From Ancylobacter crimeensis (GTDB lineage: Bacteria > Pseudomonadota > Alphaproteobacteria > Rhizobiales > Xanthobacteraceae), in assembly GCF_023016805.1 (NCBI RefSeq), contig NZ_JALKCH010000002.1:1-64000 (forward strand): 64,000 bases of DNA. Reading direction: 5' to 3'. Of this stretch, positions 26,921 to 34,739 are shown piece after piece (positions within the stretch are counted from its first letter, which is position 1; every line of letters begins with the position of its first letter). The translations under genes were made by a program, and so were the position numbers. The notes beneath the pieces are model-generated. The model was not told where the DNA came from. It did no database searches and saw only the letters and a list, made by a program, of their open reading frames with translations.

Positions 26921-27231
26921 TGAGTGCTTTCGCCGCCGCCGTCGACGCGCTCTTCGCCGATCCGAACATTGGGCGGGCCGCAGTCTACATCGCCGATGGC
27001 GGTGCGCCCGTTCCGGTGCGCGTCGTCCCCCGACGGGCCGATGCGATCACGGACTTCGGTGATGCGCGGCTCTGGTCGGAAGCAACGCGGATCGATCTCC
27101 GCGTGGGCGAGGTTCCCAACCCGCGTCCCGGCGATCGCATCGAGATCAGCGGCGACGCCTTCCTCATTCAGGGTGAACCCGTCCGCGACCGCGAACGGCT
27201 CGTATGGACGCTCGATCTGAGGCCCGCATGA
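26920..27231 (+). CDS. Phage head-tail joining protein
   Basis: A 103-residue protein (starts MSAFAAAVDALFADPNIGRAA) of the head-tail joining type: all-beta, with the conserved RVGEVPNPRPGDRIEISGD region. The ATG overlaps the TGA of the DUF2190 fragment (TGATG) and its own stop overlaps the next start by ATGA, so it belongs to the phage late operon. In a virion it would sit at the head-tail interface. With the head genes gone it may have no partner. Confidence 0.75.
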   Translation: MSAFAAAVDALFADPNIGRAAVYIADGGAPVPVRVVPRRADAITDFGDARLWSEATRIDLRVGEVPNPRPGDRIEISGDAFLIQGEPVRDRERLVWTLDLRPA

Positions 27232-27860
27232 AACTTGGCATCGGCATCGTCGGCGATATCGTCCGCTTGATAGAAGGGGAAGTGAAGGCCGGGGAGAAGG
27301 CCGTCACCACGGCGATGCGCGATGCCGGGACCGGCCTCAAGACCGCCTGGCGCGCGCAGATCACCGGCGCGGGTCTCGGGGCACGGCTTGCCCGCACCAT
27401 CCGGTCGGAGCAGTTCCCGAAAGGCAGGACCAGCCTCAATGCGGCAGCGCTGGTCTGGTCGAAGGCGCCGGTGATCGTCGGCGCGCACGATACCGGCCCG
27501 CTGATCCGCTCGAAGAACGGGTTCTGGCTGGCGATCCCGACGCCTGCGGCGGGCAAGTCCCTGCGCGGCGGACGGATCACCCCCGGTGAATGGGAACGTC
27601 GCACCGGCCTGCGCCTGCGCTTCGTCTATCGCCGGACGGGTCCGAGCCTGCTGGTCGCCGAGGGGCGACTGAACAAGAAGGGCCGTGCCGTGGCATCGCG
27701 GTCGAAGACTGGCCGGGGACTGACCACCGTGCCGATCTTCCTGCTGGTCCCGCAGGTGAGACTGCCGAAGCGGCTGGACCTCGCGCGGGATGCCGAGCGG
27801 GTGCGCGATGCGGTGCCGGGGCTGATCGTGGCGAACTGGGTAGAAGTGCAGTTACGATAA
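27228..27860 (+). CDS. DUF6441 family phage protein
   Basis: A 210-residue basic protein (start MKLGIGIVGDIVRLIEGEVK) matching DUF6441, found between the head-tail joining and tail genes of alphaproteobacterial siphophages. Its role is probably tail completion or head-tail connection; the position suggests a counterpart of the gpZ/neck-type protein. It overlaps the previous gene by 4 nt. The next phage gene in this strand is 839 nt away because a gene of opposite orientation has been inserted. Confidence 0.7.
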   Translation: MKLGIGIVGDIVRLIEGEVKAGEKAVTTAMRDAGTGLKTAWRAQITGAGLGARLARTIRSEQFPKGRTSLNAAALVWSKAPVIVGAHDTGPLIRSKNGFWLAIPTPAAGKSLRGGRITPGEWERRTGLRLRFVYRRTGPSLLVAEGRLNKKGRAVASRSKTGRGLTTVPIFLLVPQVRLPKRLDLARDAERVRDAVPGLIVANWVEVQLR

Positions 27861-27918
27861 AGTGTGGAAGATTGCCGCTTGGGATATTGGCTCGTGCGTG
27901 CTCCAGCCCAGCCGTTGT

Positions 27919-28617
27919 TCAATGAACCAGAACCTCGGACGCATTTCTAAGAAGTTGCCCCAGAATCGTCGCCCGCGAGTCCCCGTTGTTTGGGCGAGCC
28001 TTAAGATAGTGTCCGGCTTGCTGGATGAGATTAACGTTCCGCTTGAGCCCAGTCGGAAAAAGGGCACCGGCGTCGAATGCCACGTTCAGCCTGTCTAGAG
28101 AAGACTTACTACGGTGCGCAAGATTATTTCTCGCTGCTATCGCGGCGTTTACGACCGCCCGTTGCTGGGCGTTCATATTTGTGAACCGCTGTGCGTGTGC
28201 CGCCACGAGCCATTGCTGAGCCCGGTCTTCGATTGCTCCAAAGTCGGGAAAGGACGTGTTCCGGCCTTCCGGATCGAGAATTTCTTTGAGTTCAGCCTTC
28301 GTGAGATGATCTCTATGCTGGAAATCCCCAAACTTATTAAATGCGGCTTCTGCTTTGGGTGATGCGTGCAAGCAAGCGCGAAGGCTGTTCTCAAGGTGCT
28401 CCATGACTTTCGAGCAGTCTCTGTTGGCATATGCGAAAATTAGATCGTTTACATATCCCTCAAACATAACGCCGATGGTCAGTACGTAGTTTTCGGTCGC
28501 GATCTTTCTGTCGTCTGCTCCCGCGAGAGTGTTCCACGATTTTTGGTAATACGCGAATTGCTCGTCAAGCTGCGCAGCAAAATCGTTCCAAACACCATCC
28601 GGACTGATCTTTCGCAT
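27919..28617 (-). CDS. HEPN-like domain protein (phage moron)
   Basis: A 232-residue all-helical protein on the opposite strand to the tail operon. It has the HEPN-type motif Arg-x4-His (RNNLAH, residues 163-168) and an upstream helix with an acidic residue (GVMFEGYVNDLIFAY, 48-63), which resembles HEPN ribonucleases of the RiboL-PSP/MAE-type. Base composition of 27861-28690 is visibly more A/T-rich than the flanking phage genes, so it is probably a later insertion. HEPN proteins are often toxins or abortive-infection RNases. No antitoxin partner is adjacent. Family assignment rests on motif reading only. Confidence 0.65.
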   Translation of the reverse strand: MRKISPDGVWNDFAAQLDEQFAYYQKSWNTLAGADDRKIATENYVLTIGVMFEGYVNDLIFAYANRDCSKVMEHLENSLRACLHASPKAEAAFNKFGDFQHRDHLTKAELKEILDPEGRNTSFPDFGAIEDRAQQWLVAAHAQRFTNMNAQQRAVVNAAIAARNNLAHRSKSSLDRLNVAFDAGALFPTGLKRNVNLIQQAGHYLKARPNNGDSRATILGQLLRNASEVLVH

Positions 28618-28699
28618 GTGATTCCGCCTCCCGCAGCTCCCATACTTGGCAAGGTAATCGGAACTAACTCACTGCGCCACATAGAGAAGACGGTTCGAG

Positions 28700-29119
28700 A
28701 TGCCCACCCACCGTGAAGCCATCCTCGCCGCGCTGCACACGCGGCTTTCGGCGCTGCCCGCCGCCGCCCTCCGCGGCGAGGTCCTGCCGGAACGTGTGCC
28801 GGCAGCCGGGTTGCTGATCCTGCGCGACGGAGAACCCGGCGAGCCCGAGGTGACGCTCTCGCCCTTGCGCTATCACTACCAGCACCGTGCCGAGATCGAA
28901 GCCGTAGTGCAGGGCGCGAGCCGGGACACGGGTTTCGACACGCTCTGCACCAGTATCGGCGCGGCGCTCGCCGCCGACCGCACGCTCGGTGGTCTCTGCG
29001 ACTGGGTCGAGGCGGAAGCCCCGCAGCCCGTCGATCTGCCGGTGGACGGCGCGGCCAGCCTGAAGGCGGCCGTCATTCCGGTGGTGCTGCATTATTCCAC
29101 GGCCGATCCGCTCGGCTGA
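28700..29119 (+). CDS. Phage tail terminator-like protein
   Basis: A 139-residue protein (HREAILAALHTRLSALP start) typical of the minor tail / tail terminator gene preceding the tail tube gene. Homologues are sometimes mislabelled acyl-CoA transferase. It would cap the tail tube. It resumes the phage operon after the inserted HEPN-like gene, and the tail tube gene follows 23 nt later. Confidence 0.7.
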   Translation: MPTHREAILAALHTRLSALPAAALRGEVLPERVPAAGLLILRDGEPGEPEVTLSPLRYHYQHRAEIEAVVQGASRDTGFDTLCTSIGAALAADRTLGGLCDWVEAEAPQPVDLPVDGAASLKAAVIPVVLHYSTADPLG

Positions 29120-29142
29120 ACCCCTTCTACAAGGAGACCGAC

Positions 29143-30087
29143 ATGGCACGCGCCCAAGGGGCGCGGGCGCGGATGGCGCTCGCGTTCGAGACGACCTATG
29201 GCACGCCGCCCGGCAGCGGCTATACGAGGATGCCCTTTGCCAGCGCCACGCTCGGGGCGGAACAGCCGCTCCTGAACTCGGAGCTTCTGGGCTACGGCCG
29301 CGATCCTCTTGCGCCCATCAAGGACGCGGTGACCGCCGATGGCGATGTGGTGGTGCCGATCGATGCCGAGGCCTTCGGCTTCTGGCTGAAGGCGGCCTTC
29401 GGCGCGCCCACCACCACCGGAAGCTCTCCCGGTCCATATACCCATACGTTCCAGTCCGGCAACTGGACGCTGCCCAGCATGGCGATCGAGACCGCCATGC
29501 CCGAGGTGCCGCGCTACGCCATGTATTCCGGCGTGGTGCTGGACCAGCTTAGCTGGCAGATGCAGCGATCCGGCCTGCTCACCGCCACGGCACGGCTGGT
29601 GGCGCAGGGCGAGACGGTTGCTACCACCAGCGGTGCGGGAACACCGACGGAGCTCGACCTGATCCGTTTCGGGCATTTCAACGGCGCGATCAAACGCAAC
29701 GGCACCGCCCTGGGCAACGTGATCTCGACCGAAATCACCTATGCCAACAACCTCGACCGGATCGAGACCATCCGTGCCGACGGCATGATCGACGGCGCCG
29801 ATCCCTCGATCGCCGCGCTCACCGGCCGCACCGAGGTGCGTTTCGCCGACAGCACGCTCGTCAGCCAGGCGATCAGCGGTACCCCCTGCGAACTGGAGTT
29901 CGCCTACGGCCTGACCTCGGGCCAGAGCTTCACCTTCACCGTCCACGCCGTCTATCTGCCGCGCCCGCGGATCGAGATTTCCGGACCGCAGGGCGTGCAG
30001 GCCAGCTTCGACTGGCAGGCCGCCCGCGACGCCGCGCTGGGACGGATGTGCACCGCCGTTCTCGTCAACGATATCGAAAGCTACTGA
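29143..30087 (+). CDS. Phage tail tube protein (major tail protein)
   Basis: A 314-residue structural protein of the tail tube type (ALAFETTYGTPPGSGYTRMPF start; GQSFTFTVHAVYLPRPRIE near the end), length typical for siphophages. A good AAGGAG ribosome site lies before the ATG. Its location directly upstream of the frameshifting chaperone gene is the canonical order. Confidence 0.85.
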   Translation: MARAQGARARMALAFETTYGTPPGSGYTRMPFASATLGAEQPLLNSELLGYGRDPLAPIKDAVTADGDVVVPIDAEAFGFWLKAAFGAPTTTGSSPGPYTHTFQSGNWTLPSMAIETAMPEVPRYAMYSGVVLDQLSWQMQRSGLLTATARLVAQGETVATTSGAGTPTELDLIRFGHFNGAIKRNGTALGNVISTEITYANNLDRIETIRADGMIDGADPSIAALTGRTEVRFADSTLVSQAISGTPCELEFAYGLTSGQSFTFTVHAVYLPRPRIEISGPQGVQASFDWQAARDAALGRMCTAVLVNDIESY

Positions 30088-30088
30088 C

Positions 30089-30526
30089 ATGATCCGTCTC
30101 GACCTTTCCAGCGAACCGAAATGGCTCGATCTGGGCCACGGCCTGCGCCTGCACATTCTGCCCGTCACCACCGCGATCATGGTCGCCGCACGCAACGACC
30201 CAGTTGTCGAGACGCTGCCCGAAGGGACGAGCAAGGAGGAGCAGGCACTGATCATGGCGAAGGCGGTCGCCCGCCGCGTGGTCACCGGCTGGGAAGGTGT
30301 CGGCGATGCCGACGGCGATCCAGTTCCCGTCACACCGGAAGGGATCGACGCGCTTCTGAACATCTGGCCGGTGTTCGAGGCCTTCCAGACCCGCTGCCTC
30401 GCGCCGCACCTGATGTTGGACGCGGAAAAAAACGCCTCCGCGCCCTCGCAGACTGGCACCTCGGCGGGGGCGAAAGCTACTGCGAAGCCTGCGCGGGCCC
30501 GTGCCCGAACTGCCCGGCGCGGCTGA
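30089..30526 (+). CDS. Phage tail assembly chaperone, zero-frame product (gpG-like)
   Basis: A 145-residue protein starting MIRLDLSSEPKWLDLGHGL, the short tail-assembly chaperone. The C-terminal 30 codons after the slippery site are Ala/Thr/Arg-rich. It starts 1 nt after the tail tube stop codon. In lambda-type phages such a protein (gpG) and a less abundant frameshift product (gpGT) coat the tape measure protein during tail assembly. Confidence 0.8.
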   Translation: MIRLDLSSEPKWLDLGHGLRLHILPVTTAIMVAARNDPVVETLPEGTSKEEQALIMAKAVARRVVTGWEGVGDADGDPVPVTPEGIDALLNIWPVFEAFQTRCLAPHLMLDAEKNASAPSQTGTSAGAKATAKPARARARTARRG

Positions 30527-30780
30527 ACTACCCGCTGACGCCGGAAGGCTGGCAGGTCTGGGATCTGGCGCTGCGCCTGACCGGGCAGCTTCGCGTCGCG
30601 GCCGGCATGGGCGGGACCATAGTGCTCGGCTGGGACATGACGGCCGCGCTCGCGATGGCGCGGGCGCTCGGGGTCGATCCGCTGATCGCCGCCGAATGCC
30701 TGCCAGAGATCGAGGCGGTGATGGTCCGCAAACTCAACGAGCAGATGGCCCGCGACGAAAGGCCGGATTTCAGGGCTTGA
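30089..30780 (+). CDS. Phage tail assembly chaperone, -1 frameshift fusion (gpGT-like)
   Basis: Reading 30089-30433 in frame and then slipping back one base at the A-AAA-AAC heptamer gives a fusion of about 230 residues. The shifted part (RLRALADWHLGGG, then a Cys-rich CEACAGPCPNC) runs to the TGA at 30778-30780. It contains a sensible folded segment (VWDLALRLTGQLRVAAGM) that has no start codon of its own. This is the expected T domain that recruits the tail tube subunit. The fusion coordinates are a reading of sequence; efficiency is unknown. Confidence 0.75.
30427..30433 (+). promoter_or_regulatory. Programmed -1 ribosomal frameshift slippery heptamer
   Basis: A AAA AAC in the zero frame (codons GAA AAA AAC), part of a run of seven A residues in an otherwise GC-rich gene. 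This is the canonical X XXY YYZ heptamer. The overlap of the two frames continues to 30526. Confidence 0.8.
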
Positions 30781-31150
30781 TCTTCTCGATCAGCGTCACG
30801 CCCGGCAGCCCGTCGAAATGCGCATCGCAGGTGATCAGCGTGGCGTCCTGCGCGCGGGCGGTGGCGAAGACGATGGCGTCGGCGGTCGCGAGCTTGTGCA
30901 CACGGCAGGCCTCGGCCGCCGCCAGAGCGACTTCGGTGTCGAGCGGTACGACGTGGCAGAGCTGCGTGAAGGCGATCACCTGATCGGCCTTGTCCTCACC
31001 CACCTCGCGGGCGAGCCATTTCGCCAGTTCGAGCTGCACCATGGTCGGCACCAGCCAGTCGGATTGCTCGGGCAGATGCGCAGTCACTGCCTCGCCGGTC
31101 GGCGAACCGATCAGCCATTCGATCCAGGCGGACGTGTCGACGAGACGCAT
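30770..31150 (-). CDS. vapC: VapC-type PIN domain toxin ribonuclease
   Basis: A 126-residue PIN-domain protein. Metal-binding acids are visible: Asp5 in MRLVDTSAW, then Asp in ATADAIVFATA and Asp in LITCDAHF. It should cleave RNA when free of its antitoxin. It is coupled to vapB by a 1-nt overlap (TGATG) and lies convergent to the tail chaperone gene, overlapping its frameshifted end by 11 nt. It is inserted between the tail chaperone and tape measure genes, so it is cargo (moron) in the phage operon. Confidence 0.88.
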   Translation of the reverse strand: MRLVDTSAWIEWLIGSPTGEAVTAHLPEQSDWLVPTMVQLELAKWLAREVGEDKADQVIAFTQLCHVVPLDTEVALAAAEACRVHKLATADAIVFATARAQDATLITCDAHFDGLPGVTLIEKIKP

Positions 31151-31362
31151 CAGACGCGATCCGACCGGTCCCGGTAATCGGTCGCGGACGCACCTTTCGC
31201 GATCCCGGCCAGCGCCTCGCGCTTCGGCACCGGCACGAGCAGCACGCCGGTTCCCTTGGGGATGAAAGCGAAGGTCAGCCCGGCTTCCCAGTGCTGGGCC
31301 GCGCGGATCGCCTTGGGGATCGAGATCTGGAACTTCGAGGACAGGGTGGCGGTCTCGGACAT
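31150..31362 (-). CDS. vapB: VapB-type AbrB/MazE-fold antitoxin
   Basis: A 70-residue swapped-hairpin DNA-binding antitoxin: LSSKFQISIPKAIRAAQHWE is the AbrB/SpoVT signature, and the C-terminal tail would wrap the toxin. First gene of the vapBC pair. It normally represses its own promoter, which must lie in 31363-31434 between it and the tape measure gene. Confidence 0.87.
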   Translation of the reverse strand: MSETATLSSKFQISIPKAIRAAQHWEAGLTFAFIPKGTGVLLVPVPKREALAGIAKGASATDYRDRSDRV

Positions 31363-31434
31363 GTTCCTACCTTCGGTTTATCGATGCAAAAAACGTAAGA
31401 CAAACGCTCGCCGTTTTCAAGGACTCCCCGACAG

Positions 31435-32757
31435 ATGAGCCAGAAACGAGTCTCCGTCCGCCTCGTCGCCGAGGGCGGCCGGCAGGTGAAGGCCGAATTC
31501 CAGGGGATCGGCGACGCAGGCGAGAACAGTTTCAAGCGGATCGAGCGGCAGGCGGACATCACCGGAGCCGTGGTGCGCCGGGTCATGGGTGTCCTCGGCG
31601 CGGCGATCAGCACGCGCCAGCTCATCGCCTATGCCGACCAGTGGACCGACCTCCGCTCGCGTGTCGATCTCGCCACCGGCTCGCAGGAAGCAGGCGCGGC
31701 CGTCATGGACCGGCTCGCCTCGATGGCGCGCCGGACCTATTCGAGCCTCGGGCAGACCACGGAGTCCTGGCTCGCCAATGCCACGGCCCTGCGCGAGCTG
31801 GGGCTGACGATGGCGGAAAGCCTCTATTTCACCGAGGCGCTGAACAACGCCATGGTCGTCTCGGGCGCGCGGGCCGAGCGTGCGGCTTCAGTGCAGAACG
31901 CGCTCTCGAAGGCCATGGCCCTCGGCACGCTCAGCGGAGACAACCTCAATACCGTGATCCAGAGCGGCGGGCGGCTTGCGGAACTGCTCGCGTCCGAACT
32001 CGGTACCACGGTCTCGGGCCTGCGCACCCTCGGTCAGCAGGGGGCGATCACCGGCGATGTCATCCGCACGGCGCTGATCGGCAATCTCGAACTGCTGCGC
32101 GAGGAAGCCGACAGCATGCCGGCGACCATCGGCGATGCCTTCACGCTGATCGGCAACGCCGCCCTGCAACTGGTCGGGACCTGGGATCAGATGGCGGGCG
32201 CCTCCTCGACGGTGGCCGAGGGGCTGATCCTGCTGGCCGACAATCTGGAGAGGCTCGCAGCCATCGGCATCGCCTTCGCGGCCTTCATGGCCGGGCGCTG
32301 GGTCGCGGCGTTCGTTGCCGCCCGTGTCGTGACCTTCAGCCTGTCGGGTGCGCTGACGCTGCTGCGCGGCGCCATCATCCGCACCGGGATCGGCGCGCTG
32401 ATCGTCGGCGCAGGCGAGCTGATCTACTGGTTCGGCCAGCTCGTGAAGGGCGCGGGCGGTTTCGGCTCGGCACTCGAGCTGATGGGCAACGTGGCGCGCG
32501 CCGTCTGGGACGGGATCAAGGCCACGCTCGGCTCTTTCGTGGACGACTTCCGCGCCCTGCGCGCCGATATCGAGGCGATCTGGCTGCGGCTGATGGCCTT
32601 CCTCTCGCGGCGAGAGGCAGCGGGTTACGGCGCCACCGCCGCGCAGACCGTCAACGTCACGATCAATGCCCGCGATGCCGAGAGCTTCCGGCAGTCCCGC
32701 ACGCAGATCGCGGCGGACATCGCCCGAGCCGTTTCGCTGGGGCGGAGGGGGATGTAA
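31435..32757 (+). CDS. Phage tail tape measure protein (short)
   Basis: A 440-residue tape measure protein, short for the family. It starts MSQKRVSVRLVAEGGRQVKAEF, has a conserved N-terminal tape-measure domain (near residues 60-250), hydrophobic helices near residues 275-345, and a C-terminal NVTINARDAESFRQSRTQIA segment. It sets tail length, so the tail would be short. The C-terminal motif is family-typical, so the gene looks complete and not truncated. The stop overlaps the DUF2460 start (TAATG). Confidence 0.85.
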   Translation: MSQKRVSVRLVAEGGRQVKAEFQGIGDAGENSFKRIERQADITGAVVRRVMGVLGAAISTRQLIAYADQWTDLRSRVDLATGSQEAGAAVMDRLASMARRTYSSLGQTTESWLANATALRELGLTMAESLYFTEALNNAMVVSGARAERAASVQNALSKAMALGTLSGDNLNTVIQSGGRLAELLASELGTTVSGLRTLGQQGAITGDVIRTALIGNLELLREEADSMPATIGDAFTLIGNAALQLVGTWDQMAGASSTVAEGLILLADNLERLAAIGIAFAAFMAGRWVAAFVAARVVTFSLSGALTLLRGAIIRTGIGALIVGAGELIYWFGQLVKGAGGFGSALELMGNVARAVWDGIKATLGSFVDDFRALRADIEAIWLRLMAFLSRREAAGYGATAAQTVNVTINARDAESFRQSRTQIAADIARAVSLGRRGM

Positions 32758-33383
32758 TGGCTTTCCACGAGGTCCGTTTCCCGGACGACATCAGCCGTGG
32801 TGCGCGCGGCGGACCGGAGCGGCGCACCCAGATCGTGGAACTGGCCTCGGGCGACGAGGAACGCAACGCCAGCTGGGCGAACTCGCGCCGCCGCTATGAC
32901 GTGGCCTATGGCATCCGTCGTGCCGACGATCTCGCGGCAGTGGTCGCCTTCTTCGAGGCGCGAAACGGCCGCCTTCACGGCTTCCGCTTCAAGGACTGGG
33001 CCGACTTCAAGTCCTGCCTGCCGTCGCAGGCACCGAGCGCAACCGACCAGCAGATCGGCACCGGCGACGGCACGACAACGCAATTCCAGCTCGCGAAGCG
33101 CTACGCCTCCGGCGCGCAGTCCTGGACACGCAGCATCGCCAAGCCGGTCACCGGTAGCGTGCGTGTCGCGCTCGCGGGCGTCGAACAGATGTCGGGCTGG
33201 TCGGTCGATACCACGACCGGCCTCGTCACCTTCGGCTCCGCACCCGGTGCAGGCGTCGCCATCACGGCGGGCTTCGCGTTCGACGTGCCGGTCCGCTTCG
33301 ACACCGATGCGCTCGACGTCACCCTCGATCTCGAACGCCTTGGCTCGATCACTTCCATCCCGCTGCTGGAGATCCGCAGATGA
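32757..33383 (+). CDS. DUF2460 family phage distal tail protein (GTA gp12-like)
   Basis: A 208-residue protein, start MAFHEVRFPDDISRGARGGP, the signature of the DUF2460/TIGR02217 family found in gene transfer agents and related siphophages. It forms the distal tail ring. The ATG overlaps the tape measure stop by 1 nt and its stop overlaps the next start by 4 nt. Confidence 0.88.
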   Translation: MAFHEVRFPDDISRGARGGPERRTQIVELASGDEERNASWANSRRRYDVAYGIRRADDLAAVVAFFEARNGRLHGFRFKDWADFKSCLPSQAPSATDQQIGTGDGTTTQFQLAKRYASGAQSWTRSIAKPVTGSVRVALAGVEQMSGWSVDTTTGLVTFGSAPGAGVAITAGFAFDVPVRFDTDALDVTLDLERLGSITSIPLLEIRR

Positions 33384-33730
33384 ACGACGAGACCGGGTTC
33401 CTCGCCGCGGTGCTGAAGGAGCTCGCAACATCGACGGCGGTGATCCTGGCCGCCTGGGGCGCGCTCGGCGGGGCGACCAACGCACTGACCACGAGGATGC
33501 GCCTGCGCGACGCGCTGCGGCACATCCTGCTCGGCGGGTTGATCGCGGCAGGGATGGGCAGCCTTTCCATGGCGCTCATCACCAGCTGGCTGGGCCTGCC
33601 GCCCGAGGCGATCCCAGCCGGGGGCGCAGCAGGTTCGGCGGCCTATCTCGTCGGCGTCTTCGGCCCCGCCTTCATCGAGCTCGTCCTCGCCCGGCTGCGC
33701 GGGGAGAAGAAAGGCGACGGCGATGCATGA
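33380..33730 (+). CDS. Small phage membrane protein, holin-like
   Basis: A 116-residue protein with three hydrophobic segments (about 20-32, 48-68 and 80-105) and a charged C-terminus (RLRGEKKGDGDA). Being followed by a small membrane protein and a lysozyme gene, it is a good holin candidate, letting endolysin cross the inner membrane. No sequence family recognised with certainty. Confidence 0.6.
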   Translation: MNDETGFLAAVLKELATSTAVILAAWGALGGATNALTTRMRLRDALRHILLGGLIAAGMGSLSMALITSWLGLPPEAIPAGGAAGSAAYLVGVFGPAFIELVLARLRGEKKGDGDA

Positions 33731-33854
33731 GCTGCTCCGCCTCGCGCGCTTCATTCGCTGCGACCCCATCGCCCCGCGTCAGGCTTTCGCCCACCGCCTG
33801 CGCATCGGCATCGCCGTCGCAGCTCTCATTCTGACCCTCTCGCTTCTGGGGTGA
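33723..33854 (+). CDS. Very small membrane protein in the lysis cassette
   Basis: A 43-codon frame (starts MHELLRLARFIRCDPIAPRQ, ends in a hydrophobic segment IAVAALILTLSLLG) overlaps the holin-like gene by 8 nt and ends 4 nt before the endolysin start. It has one predicted membrane helix. Tight packing supports translation. It could be a spanin-like or anti-holin peptide. No homology recognised. Confidence 0.5.
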   Translation: MHELLRLARFIRCDPIAPRQAFAHRLRIGIAVAALILTLSLLG

Positions 33855-33858
33855 TCCC

Positions 33859-34533
33859 ATGCACACGACCGATCGGGGCCTGCTGGCCCTCGTCCGGCAC
33901 GAAGGCATCGTGCCCGGAACCTATCTCGATGTGAAACAGGTCTGGACCTTCGGCATCGGCCACACCGCCGAAGCCGGGCCTCCCGATCCGGCTCGGATGC
34001 CTCGTGGCATGCCCGCCGATTTCGATGCCGGCATCCGTGAGGCGTTCAAGGTATTCCGGACCGATCTGGTTGCCTACGAGGCAGCGGTGCGACGGGCCGT
34101 GACCGTGCCGCTCAAGCCGCACGAATTCGATGCGCTGGTCAGCTTCCACTACAACACCGGTGGCATCGCGCGAGCCGCGCTGACGAGGCATCTGAACACC
34201 GGCAACCGCGTGGCGGCGGCCGAGGCCTTCATGGGCTGGCTCAAACCCGTCGCGATCCGCCCCCGGCGCGAGGCCGAGCGTGACCTCTTCCGCCATGGCC
34301 GTTACCCCACCGGGACCATCCCGGTCTGGGCGGTCGACCGCAATGGCCGGGTCGATTTCTCGCGACCCATCCGACGGCTGACCGAGGACGAGGCACTTGC
34401 GCTGCTGCGACCGGATGCGACGCCTGTTCCGGCGGCCGCTGCCCCCACGCCGACCCCGACCCTGCCAGTTGCACCCACGCTGCTGTCTCGCCTCACTGCA
34501 TTCCTCGCCACCCTGATCGGAGGACGTCCATGA
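33859..34533 (+). CDS. Phage endolysin, glycoside hydrolase family 24 lysozyme
   Basis: A 224-residue peptidoglycan muramidase. The catalytic Glu-8-Asp-5-Thr pattern is present (E15, D24, T30, in RHEGIVPGTYLDVKQVWTFG) and FHYNTGGIARAAL is conserved. The C-terminal 50 residues are a Pro/Ala/Thr linker ending in a hydrophobic helix (LLSRLTAFLATLIGG), perhaps a membrane-attachment tail. It would degrade the host wall for release of phage or tail particles. Confidence 0.9.
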   Translation: MHTTDRGLLALVRHEGIVPGTYLDVKQVWTFGIGHTAEAGPPDPARMPRGMPADFDAGIREAFKVFRTDLVAYEAAVRRAVTVPLKPHEFDALVSFHYNTGGIARAALTRHLNTGNRVAAAEAFMGWLKPVAIRPRREAERDLFRHGRYPTGTIPVWAVDRNGRVDFSRPIRRLTEDEALALLRPDATPVPAAAAPTPTPTLPVAPTLLSRLTAFLATLIGGRP

Positions 34534-34739
34534 ACTGGAACCTTGCCCGCGGCCTCGTCTACCTGGCCTGTCTTGCCGCATCCGGCCTCGCTATGGCCGG
34601 GCTGGCGGATTTCGATCTGGCCACCGGCACCCTCGATATCCGGCCCTTCAACCTCTACGCCCTGACCGGCGCGGGCGGCGGCGTGGTGTCTTCGCTTCTG
34701 GCTTCCGTGGCGCTCCTGCGCGGCTGGGGGCGGAAGTGA
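34530..34739 (+). CDS. Small two-helix phage membrane protein
   Basis: A 69-residue protein with two hydrophobic segments (about 7-25 and 40-64) and basic end RGWGRK. It overlaps the endolysin stop and the DUF2163 start by 4 nt each. It could be a second holin or antiholin. No family recognised. Confidence 0.55.
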   Translation: MNWNLARGLVYLACLAASGLAMAGLADFDLATGTLDIRPFNLYALTGAGGGVVSSLLASVALLRGWGRK

